Shown here: piece by piece, positions 24,843 through 33,697 of the stretch
Layout of the letters: each line of letters starts with the position of its first letter
Numbering within the stretch: the stretch's first letter is position 1
From: DB1 sp049323655
GTDB lineage: Bacteria; Desulfobacterota; Desulfobulbia; Desulfobulbales; SURF-16
Direction: 5' to 3'
DNA: 64,000 nt
NCBI GenBank assembly: GCA_049323655.1
Contig: JBMONO010000011.1
Span: forward strand, 1 to 64,000
Made by a program: the position numbers and the translations under genes
Notes under the pieces: generated by a model
What the model was told of the DNA's origin: nothing
Database searches by the model: none
The model's input: the letters and a program-made list of their open reading frames with translations, nothing else

Positions 24843-25280
24843 ATGATGCAATCCGTCGGGAAAAATAGTGAGCGCGGCTTTACCCTGCTTGAGGTGCTGA
24901 TAGCCGTCGCCATTTTCACCATCGGTATCCTGGCGGTCAATGCCATGCAGATCTCCGCCATTGGTGGTAATGCCACTGCCAATCGGGTCACGGAGTCGAC
25001 CAACTGGGCGTCGGACCGGATCGAGACACTGCTTGCCTTGAGCTATTCCCACGCTGATCTTGATGATGATAACGGGGATGGCGCGGCCGGTTTTGGGGCG
25101 ACCGGGGCAAACGCCGACGGCACTGCCGTATCGCCGGACGGCGCTTATACCATCTCCTGGAATGTCGCGGAAGACGATCCTTTTCCGGATATCAAAACAG
25201 TCAATGTCGTTGTGGAAAGACAGGTCGCCGGCCTGGCGCGCACCGTTACCATGACCTATGCGAAGTCAAATTCCATGTAA
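24843..25280 (+). CDS. pilV: Minor pilin PilV
   Basis: A 145-residue minor pilin with the prepilin site SERG^FTLLEVLIAVAIFTIGILAVNAM, where Glu +5 is present and the LAV-MQ region is typical of PilV. The middle has an acidic DLDDDNGDG stretch that could bind Ca2+ but also fits a loop. A GGGGGA ribosome binding site lies about 7 nt before ATG 24843, and a second ATG follows directly. It lies 18 nt after PilW and 11 nt before PilX. Confidence 0.88.
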   Translation: MMQSVGKNSERGFTLLEVLIAVAIFTIGILAVNAMQISAIGGNATANRVTESTNWASDRIETLLALSYSHADLDDDNGDGAAGFGATGANADGTAVSPDGAYTISWNVAEDDPFPDIKTVNVVVERQVAGLARTVTMTYAKSNSM

Positions 25281-25291
25281 TTGTGTTGCAA

Positions 25292-25960
25292 ATGAACACC
25301 GTGAAAAATATCGCTGCCGATGAAAAGGGATTTGTCCTGGTCGCCTCGTTGCTGATTCTGCTCATTCTCGTCATCATCGGCGTTGCCGCGACCACCAACA
25401 CCTCCAGCGAGCTGCAGATCGCTGGCAATGAAAAGGTGCATAAAGAGACCTTTTACGCCGCCGAGGGCAGTTTGGCGCTGGGGGTCGAGGTGCTGGAGCA
25501 GAATCTCTTTTGTCCGACGGGGTTCACATCGACCGGTGTAGATGACAATGGCGTGACGGTTGCCGATCTGGAAGGAACCATCCGGGTCTATGAACGAAAC
25601 GGCAATAATATGATCCTTTATCAGAACCCCACTCCGCCTGCTGCCGATATCGGTGACACCACGAAAATGGATGTTGCCTTCTCCTATCCCGTTGATCCGG
25701 CATTCAATCTTGATGCAGTCGATGCCGCCGGCGCCTCCCAGGTTTCGCAACTCTATATCGGCGGCCGGACGGAAATGGGGCCGGGCGGATCCCTGCAGAT
25801 GGCCGCCGGCTATGAAGGCAAGGGCAAGTCGGCCGCCGGCGGCGGGGTGCTGAAGCTCTATGATATCACCGCCGTCCATCGCGGCCAGGTCAACAGCGAA
25901 TCGATCATTCAGATCGGCTGGCGCTATCCGGTCGGCTGGACCGGTAGTTGTAATTATTGA
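25292..25960 (+). CDS. pilX: Minor pilin PilX
   Basis: A 222-residue PilX-type protein. The N-terminal DEKGFVLVASLLILLILVII is the PilX N-terminal hydrophobic domain, and the SELQIAGNEKVHKETFYAAEG segment is the PilX hallmark with its AAEG turn. Unlike classical pilins it has Leu (V-L-V-A-S) rather than Glu at +5, as is common in PilX. It works with PilW, PilV and PilY1 at the pilus tip. The C-terminal 100 residues have a Gly-rich loop and one cysteine near the end. Confidence 0.88.
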   Translation: MNTVKNIAADEKGFVLVASLLILLILVIIGVAATTNTSSELQIAGNEKVHKETFYAAEGSLALGVEVLEQNLFCPTGFTSTGVDDNGVTVADLEGTIRVYERNGNNMILYQNPTPPAADIGDTTKMDVAFSYPVDPAFNLDAVDAAGASQVSQLYIGGRTEMGPGGSLQMAAGYEGKGKSAAGGGVLKLYDITAVHRGQVNSESIIQIGWRYPVGWTGSCNY

Positions 25961-25967
25961 ATAAGGA

Positions 25968-26105
25968 TGGTTTCGTAAAAAAAAACTGGAAAATCAACCA
26001 CAGAGACCACGGAGTACCCAGAGACAACTCATTGGCATTCAAAATATTTTCTCTGTGTCCTCTGTGCCCTCAGTGGTTAAAAAAATCTTTTTTACGATTT
26101 CACCA
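25968..26105. repeat. Long hairpin repeat of the CCACAGAG type
   Basis: The left arm runs from GATGGTTTCGTAAAAA through AACCACAGAGACCACGGAG, and the right arm through CTCTGTG-CCTCTGTG-CAGTGGTT to TTTTTTACGATTTCACC. The arms are imperfect inverted copies about 55 nt long. CCACAGAG-type repeats of this kind are widespread in many bacterial genomes. A half copy is at 3790-3842. Its outer ends (GATGGTTTCGTAAAA) resemble the ends of the R1 repeats. It lies between pilX and pilY1 and could form a strong RNA hairpin. Confidence 0.75.
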
Positions 26106-26166
26106 ATGACCGTTTGTCAATTGTTGTGGCGGTGTTGTTGACTGTTTTTTGCATGAGAGGGCGGCT

Positions 26167-29100
26167 ATGAAGCGTTGTGCGCGATATCTTGTCAGGGGTT
26201 TGCTGATTGCGGGACTGATTCTGCCGATGACTCCTCCTGCCGCCATCCGCGCAGATCCATGCAGCATCGGCCTGGGGGAGCCCCCTTTTCTCTCCTTCGG
26301 CGTGCGGGCCAACCTGCTTTTGATGCTCGACAATTCGGGCAGTATGCTCGATCTCGCTTATGTCGGCGCATCGGGGGAGTGTGTGGACAATTCGTACAGC
26401 CCTGCCATCCAGTATACCGGCATCTACAATCCGGACAAGTGGTACAAATGGACGGAAGGGGTGCAGCCCTGGAAGAGCGGCACAACCTATGCGGTGGGCG
26501 CCCTGGTCTATTCCGAGGGCATCTTTTACAAGGCGACCGCCGCCACCGGTCTTGCCTCCACCGGGGTGGAGATCGGTTTTGACACCCAGGTCACCTGGGC
26601 GCCGGCCTACTCGATCCCGGTCTGGCGGCATGGCACGCTCTACCCGGCCAAGAGTTTTGTCCAGTATGAAGGGCAGCTCTATTACAGCTCGGGTGGCGGC
26701 ACTGCCAATGACACCGATCCGGCCGACGGGCTCGATATCTATGATGACACCGGGGTTGCCTGGGCTCCGGTGGAGTCGACCTGGCGCGATGGAGCCGCCT
26801 ACCTTGTCGGCGCCATTGTCAGCGATGGCGGCATGCTGTTCAAGGCCACCAGTTCAGGCACCGCAAACGGCACCGGGGTCTGGGACGACAGCGGAGTCAA
26901 CTGGAGCCGGCTCGATGAGGGCTATTTCGAGGAGACCGCCTATGCGTCAAGCGCCGATGCCGCTGCGGCCTTTCTCGCTGAACCGGGAAGCCCATCGAGC
27001 CATGTCGATCTTTTCGTGAAGATCGTCAGCGCCAGCGATGGGGTATCGGTGGTGCCGACCCGGGTCACCGCCTTTGCCGCCAAGGGGAATTTCCTCAACT
27101 GGGCCTCGTCGTCCAAGTTCGATATCCAGAAAAAGATTCTTACCGGCGGTAAATATGATGCGGATGCAGAGCGGCTCATCTCCCAGAGTCGCGGTTGCGC
27201 CAATCGCGGCTTCTTCAAGGAAGTGACCATGGCCGACGGCAAGGTGTTGACCCTGTCCATCGAGGGCTCGGATGAGGAGAACCGGATCGACAGCACCGAT
27301 GACACGACCCGGATATCCGTTCTTGCCCTGAGCGCCAGCGGTTTTCTCACCAGCAGCCAGTACGAGGCCTGCCAGGATGCTCTGGAGGAGCTTCAGAAGG
27401 ATGTTGTTAATCAGGGGCAGCTCAAGCAGAATATCACCGATTGTCTTGATTACGGCGGCACCAACAACGTCATGGCCGAGTCAAACGCCGCCTACAACCA
27501 TGCTCTGCATGACTGCTGGTACTATTCAAAGCACGGTTCCTTTCCGGTCGGTATTCAGGATGTCAAGCGATCCTGCGAGCATATCTACGACCACGATATC
27601 CCGCCGGCAACCATTACAACGGACAGCACCGGCTATATCTGCAGTGGTGACTATGTGCCGGGGGTGCTCGACCATCTGCGGGACGGCTATATCGGCCGCT
27701 GCTGGGAACCGGCCACCATCCCGGCCGGCTGCGCGCCGGTGCCGTGCGGACCGCCGGTGGGAACCGGCGGCAATCCCCGCTGCGGCACGGATGGCTATAT
27801 CTATGAATGCAGCGGCAATTACAATGCCAAAAAGGACGAGTGCAACAAGGCCTGGGTGCTGAAACTCATCGACGCCGACGGCCCCGGCCCGGGAACCTGC
27901 ACGGCGGCGGACATTGCCTCCGCCTCGCCCGCCAAGTGGACGGATGATAATTTCAACAACACCGCCGATGAGTGTATCCAGCAGGCCATCGAGGATTACT
28001 GCGGCTACATGGCGATCCCGGAAGTGATCGATCCTTCCGACCAGGTTCTCGCTACCGGCGAATTCTGGAATATCCCGGCGGTCTTGATCGACTCCGGCGT
28101 CGCCTCCTTTTTCGGCGGCGATCGACCGCTCATCGTCATGAAGGGCTATCTCAAACAGACGACAAAACCGAAAGGCGTACTTCATGAAACCGCCGCTGAT
28201 CTGCGGATCGGGGTGATGGCCTTTAATGCGGTCGGCGCGCTCACCGAATGCCAGGCAGCCGATCCCGGTAGCGCCATCGTCAAGTTCTGTCCAGACGACA
28301 ACAAGGACGGCGCCCGAGTCATTGCCGATGTGCGGCTCGGCACCGACGTTTCGGTCAGCGGTTCCGGCACCCATATCGACGATGTGGTGAAACAGATCAA
28401 TGATACCCGCGCCACCTCCTGGACGCCGCTTGCCGAGGCGATGTACACCGCCATCGGCTACTACACCCAGAACCCCGCCATGCGGCTTGACAATGCCGAC
28501 TTCTCCCTTGTCAATCCCGTGATTAACTGGTGCCAGGACAACCATGTGTTGATCATCACGGAGGGCGCGTCAACGGCCGACATCAACCAGCAGGTGATCG
28601 ATTTCGTCAACAACGCGCCGATCAGTGACGGCGATCAGGCAACTGACGCGAAATGCTCCGACGGCCTTGACGGCAGCACCTATCTCGACGATCTCACCTA
28701 TTTCGCCCAGCATGCTGCTGCCGACCAGCTCTATCCGGCCGGCACCAGCCAGTTGCCCTCCGATGACGGCAGCCTGCACGACAAACAGAACATCACCACC
28801 CACATTGTCGCGACCGGCACCTTGCGCAATACCGGCGACAACGAATGCAGCCCGGACAAGATCATGCTGGAGGCGGCGGCCAACGGCGGCACGACCCTGA
28901 TGGTCAGCGCCAATCCGGCGGAACTGGAGGCGAATCTGCTGGCAAAGTTCAATGAGCTGCGGCAACGCGCCTCGGCCGGTTCGGCGGCGTCGGTTATCTC
29001 CTCGGCCCGCGGCGGCGAGGGCGCCATTTATCAGGCTATCTTCTGGCCGGAGTTGAAACGGCTCGACAGCACCGGCACGGAGAGAAAAGTGGACTGGGTG

Positions 29101-31962
29101 GGTGATCTTCATTCACTGTTCGTCGATCAGTATGGTTTTATGTATGAAGATACCAATGGTGATCGCATCATGAGGCCAACCGAGGATCTCGATGGTGACG
29201 GCAAACTTGATGAGGATGAGGACGCCAACGGTAACGGCATCCTTGATGCCGGCGAGGATCTCGATGGCGACGGTCATCTTGATGTCCATGAGGACAGAAA
29301 CAATAATGGCGTTATCGACGGCGACGACAAACGGGTCATCATCTATTTCGACAGTGTCGCCAACCGGTCGCGGGGCTGTTATAATACCTCCATTTTCGAT
29401 ACCGGTATCTGCACCAATGCCAGGGAGCTGCCGGAAATCCGCTACCTCTGGTCAGCCAACGACTGGCTGGCGAAAATCTCCAATCAACCCTTGTCCGGCG
29501 TTACCGTTCCTTATGACGCCGACGATGTCTATCACAACAGGGCCACCTATCTGTCAAACCAGCAGCGGCGCCATATTTTTACCTGGAATGATCTGGACAA
29601 TGACGGAATCGTTGACCAGGCGGAAGTGCTGCCCTTTGTCGAGCGCGATGATGCTGGCAACCCGATTGATTGGACTGCTTTTGCCGTCAACAACCGCGGT
29701 CCGGTCGAAAAGGATTTTCAGGCGGCGGACAATGACGGGGTGCGTCGGATTATCCGCTGGATCCGCGGCGCCGACGAGGCGGGCAGCCGCAGCCGGGAGA
29801 TTCCGGTCACCGACGGCAGCGCCACCTTCGCCACCTGGCGGCTGGGTGATATCATCCACTCGACCCCGATGACGGTCACCTCGCCGGCGGAAGGCTATCA
29901 TCTCATTTATAATGATAAATCCTACGCGCAATTTTTCGCCAAGTATCAGAACCGGCGGCACATGATCTACATGGGTGCGAACGACGGCATGCTCCATGCG
30001 GTTAACGGCGGTTTCTACAGTGAAAAGGAGAAGAAATTCTGTCTGGCGCCGCTGGCCGCGGACGGCACCTGCAACGAGGTCGCCGTCAATGCGCCTGCCC
30101 TTGGCGCCGAGATGTGGGCCTATGTTCCATACAATCTGCTCCCGCATCTGCAATGCCTGACTGATAACGATTACGCTGGCGCCAACCACAAATATTACGT
30201 TGATCTGCGGCCCCGCATCTTTGATGTCAAGATTTTCAACGAAGAGCCGGCCTGCGCCGATATTAATGATCCCGGCTGCATCCATCCCCAGGGCTGGGGC
30301 ACGATACTGGTAGGCGGCATGCGCTTCGGCGGCGCGCCGCTTGATGCGGCGAACGATCTCGGCCAACCCAATACCGACAACCGCCGCTTTGTTTCTTCCT
30401 ATTTCATTCTCGACATCACCAATCCGGAAGCGCCGCCGCTGCTGCTCGGTGAGGTAACCCAGACCCTGGCGGATACGGATGGCAACGGCATGCCGGAGAC
30501 GCCAGATTATGCGGATCTCGGCTTTTCCACCGTCATTCCCACCATGGCGATCATGAAGGATTACGGACCTGACAAGACCCACGGCACGGTCGATGACGCC
30601 AATGACTGGTATCTGGTGTTCGGCAGCGGACCCAGTGGCCCTGACGCCATGAAGGGGGTCAGTGACCAGAAGGCCAGGTTGAGTATTCTCTCCCTGAACA
30701 ATCTGGTGAACAACAGCAACGAACCGGTAAAACCTTTGCGGATCAGCGCCGCCGCGCCGGCGCCGGACGGCACCATCATCCTGGAAGGTTCACCGGATGG
30801 CTTTGTCTCCGATCCCATTACCGTGGACTTCGATATCAATCCTTCGATTGAGAACTATAAGTCCGACGCCATCTATTTCGGCACCGTCGAAGGTGATTTC
30901 GATGCCACCGGCTCCTTCTGGGAGGGCGGCGGCCATCTCTATCGCCTCGTCACCAGAAAGCTCGATGCGACCGGCCGTTCCGAATATGGTCGGATCGATA
31001 CGGTTGTCCCGCCCCTTGAGGCCGCCGAGCCGGTTACCACCCCGGCCGAGTGGCAGATCAAGCCTCTGCTCGATCTGAGCAGTGATGTGGTGGATGGCAA
31101 TGGCAATACCCATCCGGCCCAGCCGATCACCGCCTCACCGGCGGTCGGCACCGATGGCAAGAATTTCTGGGTCTATTTCGGCACCGGCCGCTTCTTCGAC
31201 GCCAATGACAAGACCGATGCCACCCAGCAGAGCTATTACGGCATCAAGGAACCGATGGTTTTTGTCGATCCTGCTGATTGCGGCAACAGTCTCAGATACT
31301 TTACCTGGGAGTCGGTCGAGCTTGCTCCCTCCGGCGCCGTTCCCGGTTCCATGGGACTGCTCAAGACCGATGAGATTCTTGTCCGGGAGTCGTTTTCCAG
31401 CACAACCTCGGCGATGACCTGCCTCGACGGCACCACCGCCTGTCTGCCGGCAAGCCTTGTCGCCGCCGGGACGACGACATTTAACTACCTCATTGATTAT
31501 TTTGCCGGCAGCCGCCTCTGCACCAATCCTGATTACTTTGGCTACGCCGATGGCTGGTACCGTGATTTTTATCCTTACGCCAATCGTGAGCGCAACCTCG
31601 GCCAGGGCACCCTGCTCGGCGGTCTGCTGACCTTCACCACCTACCAGCCTTACCAGGATACCTGTCTGGCCGAGGGGCTGGCCTATCTCTACGGCCTCTA
31701 TTACCAGACCGGTACGGCCTGGCATCTGCGCATTTATGGGGATTACGGGGTGGATCTGCTTGGCAACGTGGAGGCGAAAATGATGCTCGGCCGCGGCCTT
31801 GCCCTGACCCCGAACCTCTATGTCGGCGCCGGCGAGGATGACCAGACCGAAGGTGGGCCGAAGGTCTTTATCCAGACCAGCACCGGCGAGATCAAGGAGA
31901 TTCAGCAGATGAATCTGCCCTATGCGACGAAGCCGGGCAAGTACAAATGGTATGAGTGGTAA
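26167..31962 (+). CDS. pilY1: Giant PilY1-type pilus tip adhesin
   Basis: A secreted 1931-residue protein with a signal peptide (MKRCARYLVRGLLIAGLILP, cleavage near AIRAD). A von Willebrand A-type start carries the MIDAS motif D55-N-S-G-S59, then three W-x-GxxY-x-Gx-V repeats (about 102-145, 153-201, 206-248) resembling ChtBD3/CBM5-12 carbohydrate-binding repeats. A long Cys-rich insertion follows (cysteines between about 340 and 620). A very acidic repeat array, DxDGDG-like (about 1015-1055), resembles dockerin or EF-hand Ca2+ loops. The C-terminal half is the PilY1 beta-propeller (GANDGMLHAVNGGF near 1270, then GTGRFFDANDKTD). PilY1 of about 1160-1200 aa is usual, so this one is unusually long. 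It acts at the pilus tip and is Ca2+-dependent in known cases. Confidence 0.9.
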   Translation: MKRCARYLVRGLLIAGLILPMTPPAAIRADPCSIGLGEPPFLSFGVRANLLLMLDNSGSMLDLAYVGASGECVDNSYSPAIQYTGIYNPDKWYKWTEGVQPWKSGTTYAVGALVYSEGIFYKATAATGLASTGVEIGFDTQVTWAPAYSIPVWRHGTLYPAKSFVQYEGQLYYSSGGGTANDTDPADGLDIYDDTGVAWAPVESTWRDGAAYLVGAIVSDGGMLFKATSSGTANGTGVWDDSGVNWSRLDEGYFEETAYASSADAAAAFLAEPGSPSSHVDLFVKIVSASDGVSVVPTRVTAFAAKGNFLNWASSSKFDIQKKILTGGKYDADAERLISQSRGCANRGFFKEVTMADGKVLTLSIEGSDEENRIDSTDDTTRISVLALSASGFLTSSQYEACQDALEELQKDVVNQGQLKQNITDCLDYGGTNNVMAESNAAYNHALHDCWYYSKHGSFPVGIQDVKRSCEHIYDHDIPPATITTDSTGYICSGDYVPGVLDHLRDGYIGRCWEPATIPAGCAPVPCGPPVGTGGNPRCGTDGYIYECSGNYNAKKDECNKAWVLKLIDADGPGPGTCTAADIASASPAKWTDDNFNNTADECIQQAIEDYCGYMAIPEVIDPSDQVLATGEFWNIPAVLIDSGVASFFGGDRPLIVMKGYLKQTTKPKGVLHETAADLRIGVMAFNAVGALTECQAADPGSAIVKFCPDDNKDGARVIADVRLGTDVSVSGSGTHIDDVVKQINDTRATSWTPLAEAMYTAIGYYTQNPAMRLDNADFSLVNPVINWCQDNHVLIITEGASTADINQQVIDFVNNAPISDGDQATDAKCSDGLDGSTYLDDLTYFAQHAAADQLYPAGTSQLPSDDGSLHDKQNITTHIVATGTLRNTGDNECSPDKIMLEAAANGGTTLMVSANPAELEANLLAKFNELRQRASAGSAASVISSARGGEGAIYQAIFWPELKRLDSTGTERKVDWVGDLHSLFVDQYGFMYEDTNGDRIMRPTEDLDGDGKLDEDEDANGNGILDAGEDLDGDGHLDVHEDRNNNGVIDGDDKRVIIYFDSVANRSRGCYNTSIFDTGICTNARELPEIRYLWSANDWLAKISNQPLSGVTVPYDADDVYHNRATYLSNQQRRHIFTWNDLDNDGIVDQAEVLPFVERDDAGNPIDWTAFAVNNRGPVEKDFQAADNDGVRRIIRWIRGADEAGSRSREIPVTDGSATFATWRLGDIIHSTPMTVTSPAEGYHLIYNDKSYAQFFAKYQNRRHMIYMGANDGMLHAVNGGFYSEKEKKFCLAPLAADGTCNEVAVNAPALGAEMWAYVPYNLLPHLQCLTDNDYAGANHKYYVDLRPRIFDVKIFNEEPACADINDPGCIHPQGWGTILVGGMRFGGAPLDAANDLGQPNTDNRRFVSSYFILDITNPEAPPLLLGEVTQTLADTDGNGMPETPDYADLGFSTVIPTMAIMKDYGPDKTHGTVDDANDWYLVFGSGPSGPDAMKGVSDQKARLSILSLNNLVNNSNEPVKPLRISAAAPAPDGTIILEGSPDGFVSDPITVDFDINPSIENYKSDAIYFGTVEGDFDATGSFWEGGGHLYRLVTRKLDATGRSEYGRIDTVVPPLEAAEPVTTPAEWQIKPLLDLSSDVVDGNGNTHPAQPITASPAVGTDGKNFWVYFGTGRFFDANDKTDATQQSYYGIKEPMVFVDPADCGNSLRYFTWESVELAPSGAVPGSMGLLKTDEILVRESFSSTTSAMTCLDGTTACLPASLVAAGTTTFNYLIDYFAGSRLCTNPDYFGYADGWYRDFYPYANRERNLGQGTLLGGLLTFTTYQPYQDTCLAEGLAYLYGLYYQTGTAWHLRIYGDYGVDLLGNVEAKMMLGRGLALTPNLYVGAGEDDQTEGGPKVFIQTSTGEIKEIQQMNLPYATKPGKYKWYEW

Positions 31963-32020
31963 TTGCGGTCTCTGCTCTGCGGTGATTCTTTTTTGAAAGC
32001 GGCGCCTTTGGCGCTGTGGG

Positions 32021-32422
32021 TCAGACCCTGGCGTCGATTTTGGGCAGAAACCGTCCCCAGGTGAGGATTTTTTCATCCGCCGTCATCAGTGTTGCCGAGT
32101 TGTCGATGGCTGTGGCAACAATCATGCGGTCGGCGGAATCACCGTGAAAGGCGCGTAATTGCCCCGCCCGGAGCGCTGTTGCACCCTGCATGGGGATTTC
32201 GAGCAAACCTGCTTCCAGCAGGTCAAACCGCCAGATGTCAAGAGCCATGCGGAGAGCCAAACGTTGCTTTTCGATCAGCATGGCAATTTCCCAGAAACTG
32301 ATCGTTGCCACGCCAAGTTGGCCTGTTGCCAGGAATTCGTTAATTGCCTGCAATGCGGCATTCCCCAAGCGGGGATTTCCTTCATCCAGCCAGATGAGAA
32401 CGTGGGTGTCAAGGATCAGCAT
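32021..32422 (-). CDS. PIN-domain toxin (VapC-like)
   Basis: A 133-residue PIN-domain ribonuclease toxin. Acidic residues at the expected places are D5 (MLILDTHVLIWL), the Glu in SFWEIAML, and Asp residues in GDSADRMIVATA and MTADEKI. They would hold a metal ion and cleave RNA. The start overlaps the antitoxin stop as TAATG, so the pair is translationally coupled. It sits between pilY1 and pilA, interrupting the pilus block. VapC-type toxins usually cleave tRNA or rRNA, but the target is unknown here. Confidence 0.92.
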   Translation of the reverse strand: MLILDTHVLIWLDEGNPRLGNAALQAINEFLATGQLGVATISFWEIAMLIEKQRLALRMALDIWRFDLLEAGLLEIPMQGATALRAGQLRAFHGDSADRMIVATAIDNSATLMTADEKILTWGRFLPKIDARV

Positions 32423-32646
32423 TATTCCGCGTCCCAGGTGATGTTCAGCGGGGCGATCAGGTCGTCCTTGCTCTCGATTTTCCCTTTATGCAAAGCAAAG
32501 AGGGACGCCGGGGCCGTCCGATAGGGTTTGAGGATGGAGACCGGCTTACCGTTTTTGGTTATGACGATTTCCTCGCCCGTCCGGTTCGCCTCGTCCATGA
32601 GTTGCAGGCATTTTGCCTTGAATTCCGATGCTTTGATTGTTTGCAT
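32422..32646 (-). CDS. Phd/YefM-family antitoxin
   Basis: A 74-residue antitoxin. The N-terminal MQTIKASEFKAKCLQLMDEA and VITKNGKPVSILKPY regions match the Phd/YefM DNA-binding fold; the C-terminal tail (about 45-74) would wrap the toxin. It precedes the toxin gene by one overlapping base. A perfect 14-bp palindrome and a promoter-like pair lie just upstream at 32679-32710, so autoregulation is likely. It belongs to the PIN/Phd combination rather than to the classical Phd-Doc pair. Confidence 0.9.
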   Translation of the reverse strand: MQTIKASEFKAKCLQLMDEANRTGEEIVITKNGKPVSILKPYRTAPASLFALHKGKIESKDDLIAPLNITWDAE

Positions 32647-32678
32647 GTTTCCCTCTTCTGTTGTTGTATTGGTATGAT

Positions 32679-32710
32679 ATGACTATAGTCATTACCATGG
32701 TCATCCGCAA
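32679..32710 (-). promoter_or_regulatory. Promoter and operator of the toxin-antitoxin pair
   Basis: The perfect palindrome ATGACTATAGTCAT spans 32679-32692. On the minus strand it contains TATAGT (32687-32682) as a -10 element, and TTGCGG (32710-32705) lies 17 nt upstream as a weak -35. An operator covering the -10 is what a Phd-type autorepressor would use. The antitoxin start is about 35 nt downstream. Confidence 0.6.
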
Positions 32711-32749
32711 GTTTTTTCTGGTTCGTCACCTTGATCAACGGGGATTGGT

Positions 32750-32787
32750 TGACAAAAATTGTCACTCCGGGGTGACAAAAAATGTCA
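32750..32787. promoter_or_regulatory. Paired TGACA-N5-TGTCA palindromes upstream of pilA
   Basis: TGACA-AAAAT-TGTCA (32750-32764) and TGACA-AAAAA-TGTCA (32773-32787) have centres 23 bp apart, about two helical turns. A further TGACA lies at 32789-32793 and another near 32830. They are about 130-165 bp upstream of the sigma-54 promoter of pilA. PilR of Pseudomonas binds TGTC tracts upstream of pilA, so these are good enhancer candidates for the PilR in this window. They also lie near the divergent toxin-antitoxin promoter. Confidence 0.6.
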
Positions 32788-32916
32788 CTGACAAAATCGG
32801 CAACCGCTAAATTGCCGGAGACGAATGGCTGACAATTGTGTTGTGTTTTAATAGTACTGCATTATTTTTTTAGTGAAACAGACAGGTTATGGCTGTGGTG
32901 AAAATAATACAACAAC

Positions 32917-32932
32917 TGGCACGGAACTGGCT
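32917..32932 (+). promoter_or_regulatory. Sigma-54 promoter of pilA
   Basis: TGGCACGGAACTGGCT has the invariant GG (-24) and GC (-12) separated by exactly 10 nt, and its TGGCACG half is a perfect match to the sigma-54 consensus. It is 82 nt before the pilA ATG. The -12 half reads TGGCT instead of TTGCT. The presence of pilR, a sigma-54 activator, at 52227-53615 supports it. Confidence 0.8.
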
Positions 32933-33013
32933 TATTACAGAAAACAAAACGAGCCATCGTGTCATGGATGACAAAACACCATAACCCGGCATATTCTGCC
33001 AAGGAGGATCACT

Positions 33014-33673
33014 ATGATGTCATTGTTGAAAAAAATGCAGAGGAACAACCAAAAAGGTTTTACCCTGGTCGAGCTCATGATCGTTGTCGCCATCATCGGT
33101 ATTCTGGCCGCCATCGCTATTCCGCAGTTTGCGGCGTATCGGATCAGAGGGTATAACTCTTCCGCCCAGAGTGATGTGAGAAACCTCAACACGTCGCAGG
33201 CGGCATTTTTCTCGGACTGGCAGACCTATGGTCTAAGCCAACAAGCTCCTGGTGCAACCCCTGACGTGGCCCTTGCTGCGGCAGCTGGTGGCAACGGTGG
33301 TGGTGGTGGTATAATAAGTGTTGCCGTACCCGGTACCAGTTATCCCATCATCACCTCCGATGATAATGCTGGTACGGCAAGGGGGTTGATTGTCCCGATT
33401 GGCAACGGTGTTTTCGCGGTGGCGACTACTGACGCAGCAGCAGCACCGGCTCTGGCAACATCATTTGTTGCTGTCTCAAAACATCTCCAGGGTGACACTT
33501 TCTACGGGGTGGATGGTGATTCCACCGCAGTGTATCAGGATAGTTCAGCTGCTAATGTGAACACTGGGGTGGGCTATACACTCGCTCAGAACGATGAACC
33601 AGCTTCTACCCCTGCGCAAGATGATTTTGCTAACCAAAATGGCCCCAGTGGTAGTCTTTGGACTGTCAGGTAA
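33014..33673 (+). CDS. pilA: Major type IV pilin PilA
   Basis: A 219-residue prepilin. The basic leader MMSLLKKMQRNNQKG is cut before Phe +1, then TLVELMIVVAIIGILAAIA with Glu +5 forms the assembly helix. The mature protein of about 204 residues carries a Gly/Ala/Thr-rich middle with GGNGGGGG near residues 94-101 and no cysteine pair. AAGGAGG lies 7 nt upstream of ATG 33014. It has its own sigma-54 promoter and is closed by a clear terminator, so it is a single-gene transcript. It is much longer than the short conductive pilins of Geobacter, so a nanowire role is not supported by length. Confidence 0.9.
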   Translation: MMSLLKKMQRNNQKGFTLVELMIVVAIIGILAAIAIPQFAAYRIRGYNSSAQSDVRNLNTSQAAFFSDWQTYGLSQQAPGATPDVALAAAAGGNGGGGGIISVAVPGTSYPIITSDDNAGTARGLIVPIGNGVFAVATTDAAAAPALATSFVAVSKHLQGDTFYGVDGDSTAVYQDSSAANVNTGVGYTLAQNDEPASTPAQDDFANQNGPSGSLWTVR

Positions 33674-33697
33674 GATGCTGCTAAGTCTTTTTCTTAA

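Noticed and set aside
33014..33673. Electrically conductive e-pilin
   Set aside because: The pilin is about 204 aa mature, whereas conductive Geobacter pilins are about 60 aa, and no unusual aromatic density is seen outside the N-terminal helix.
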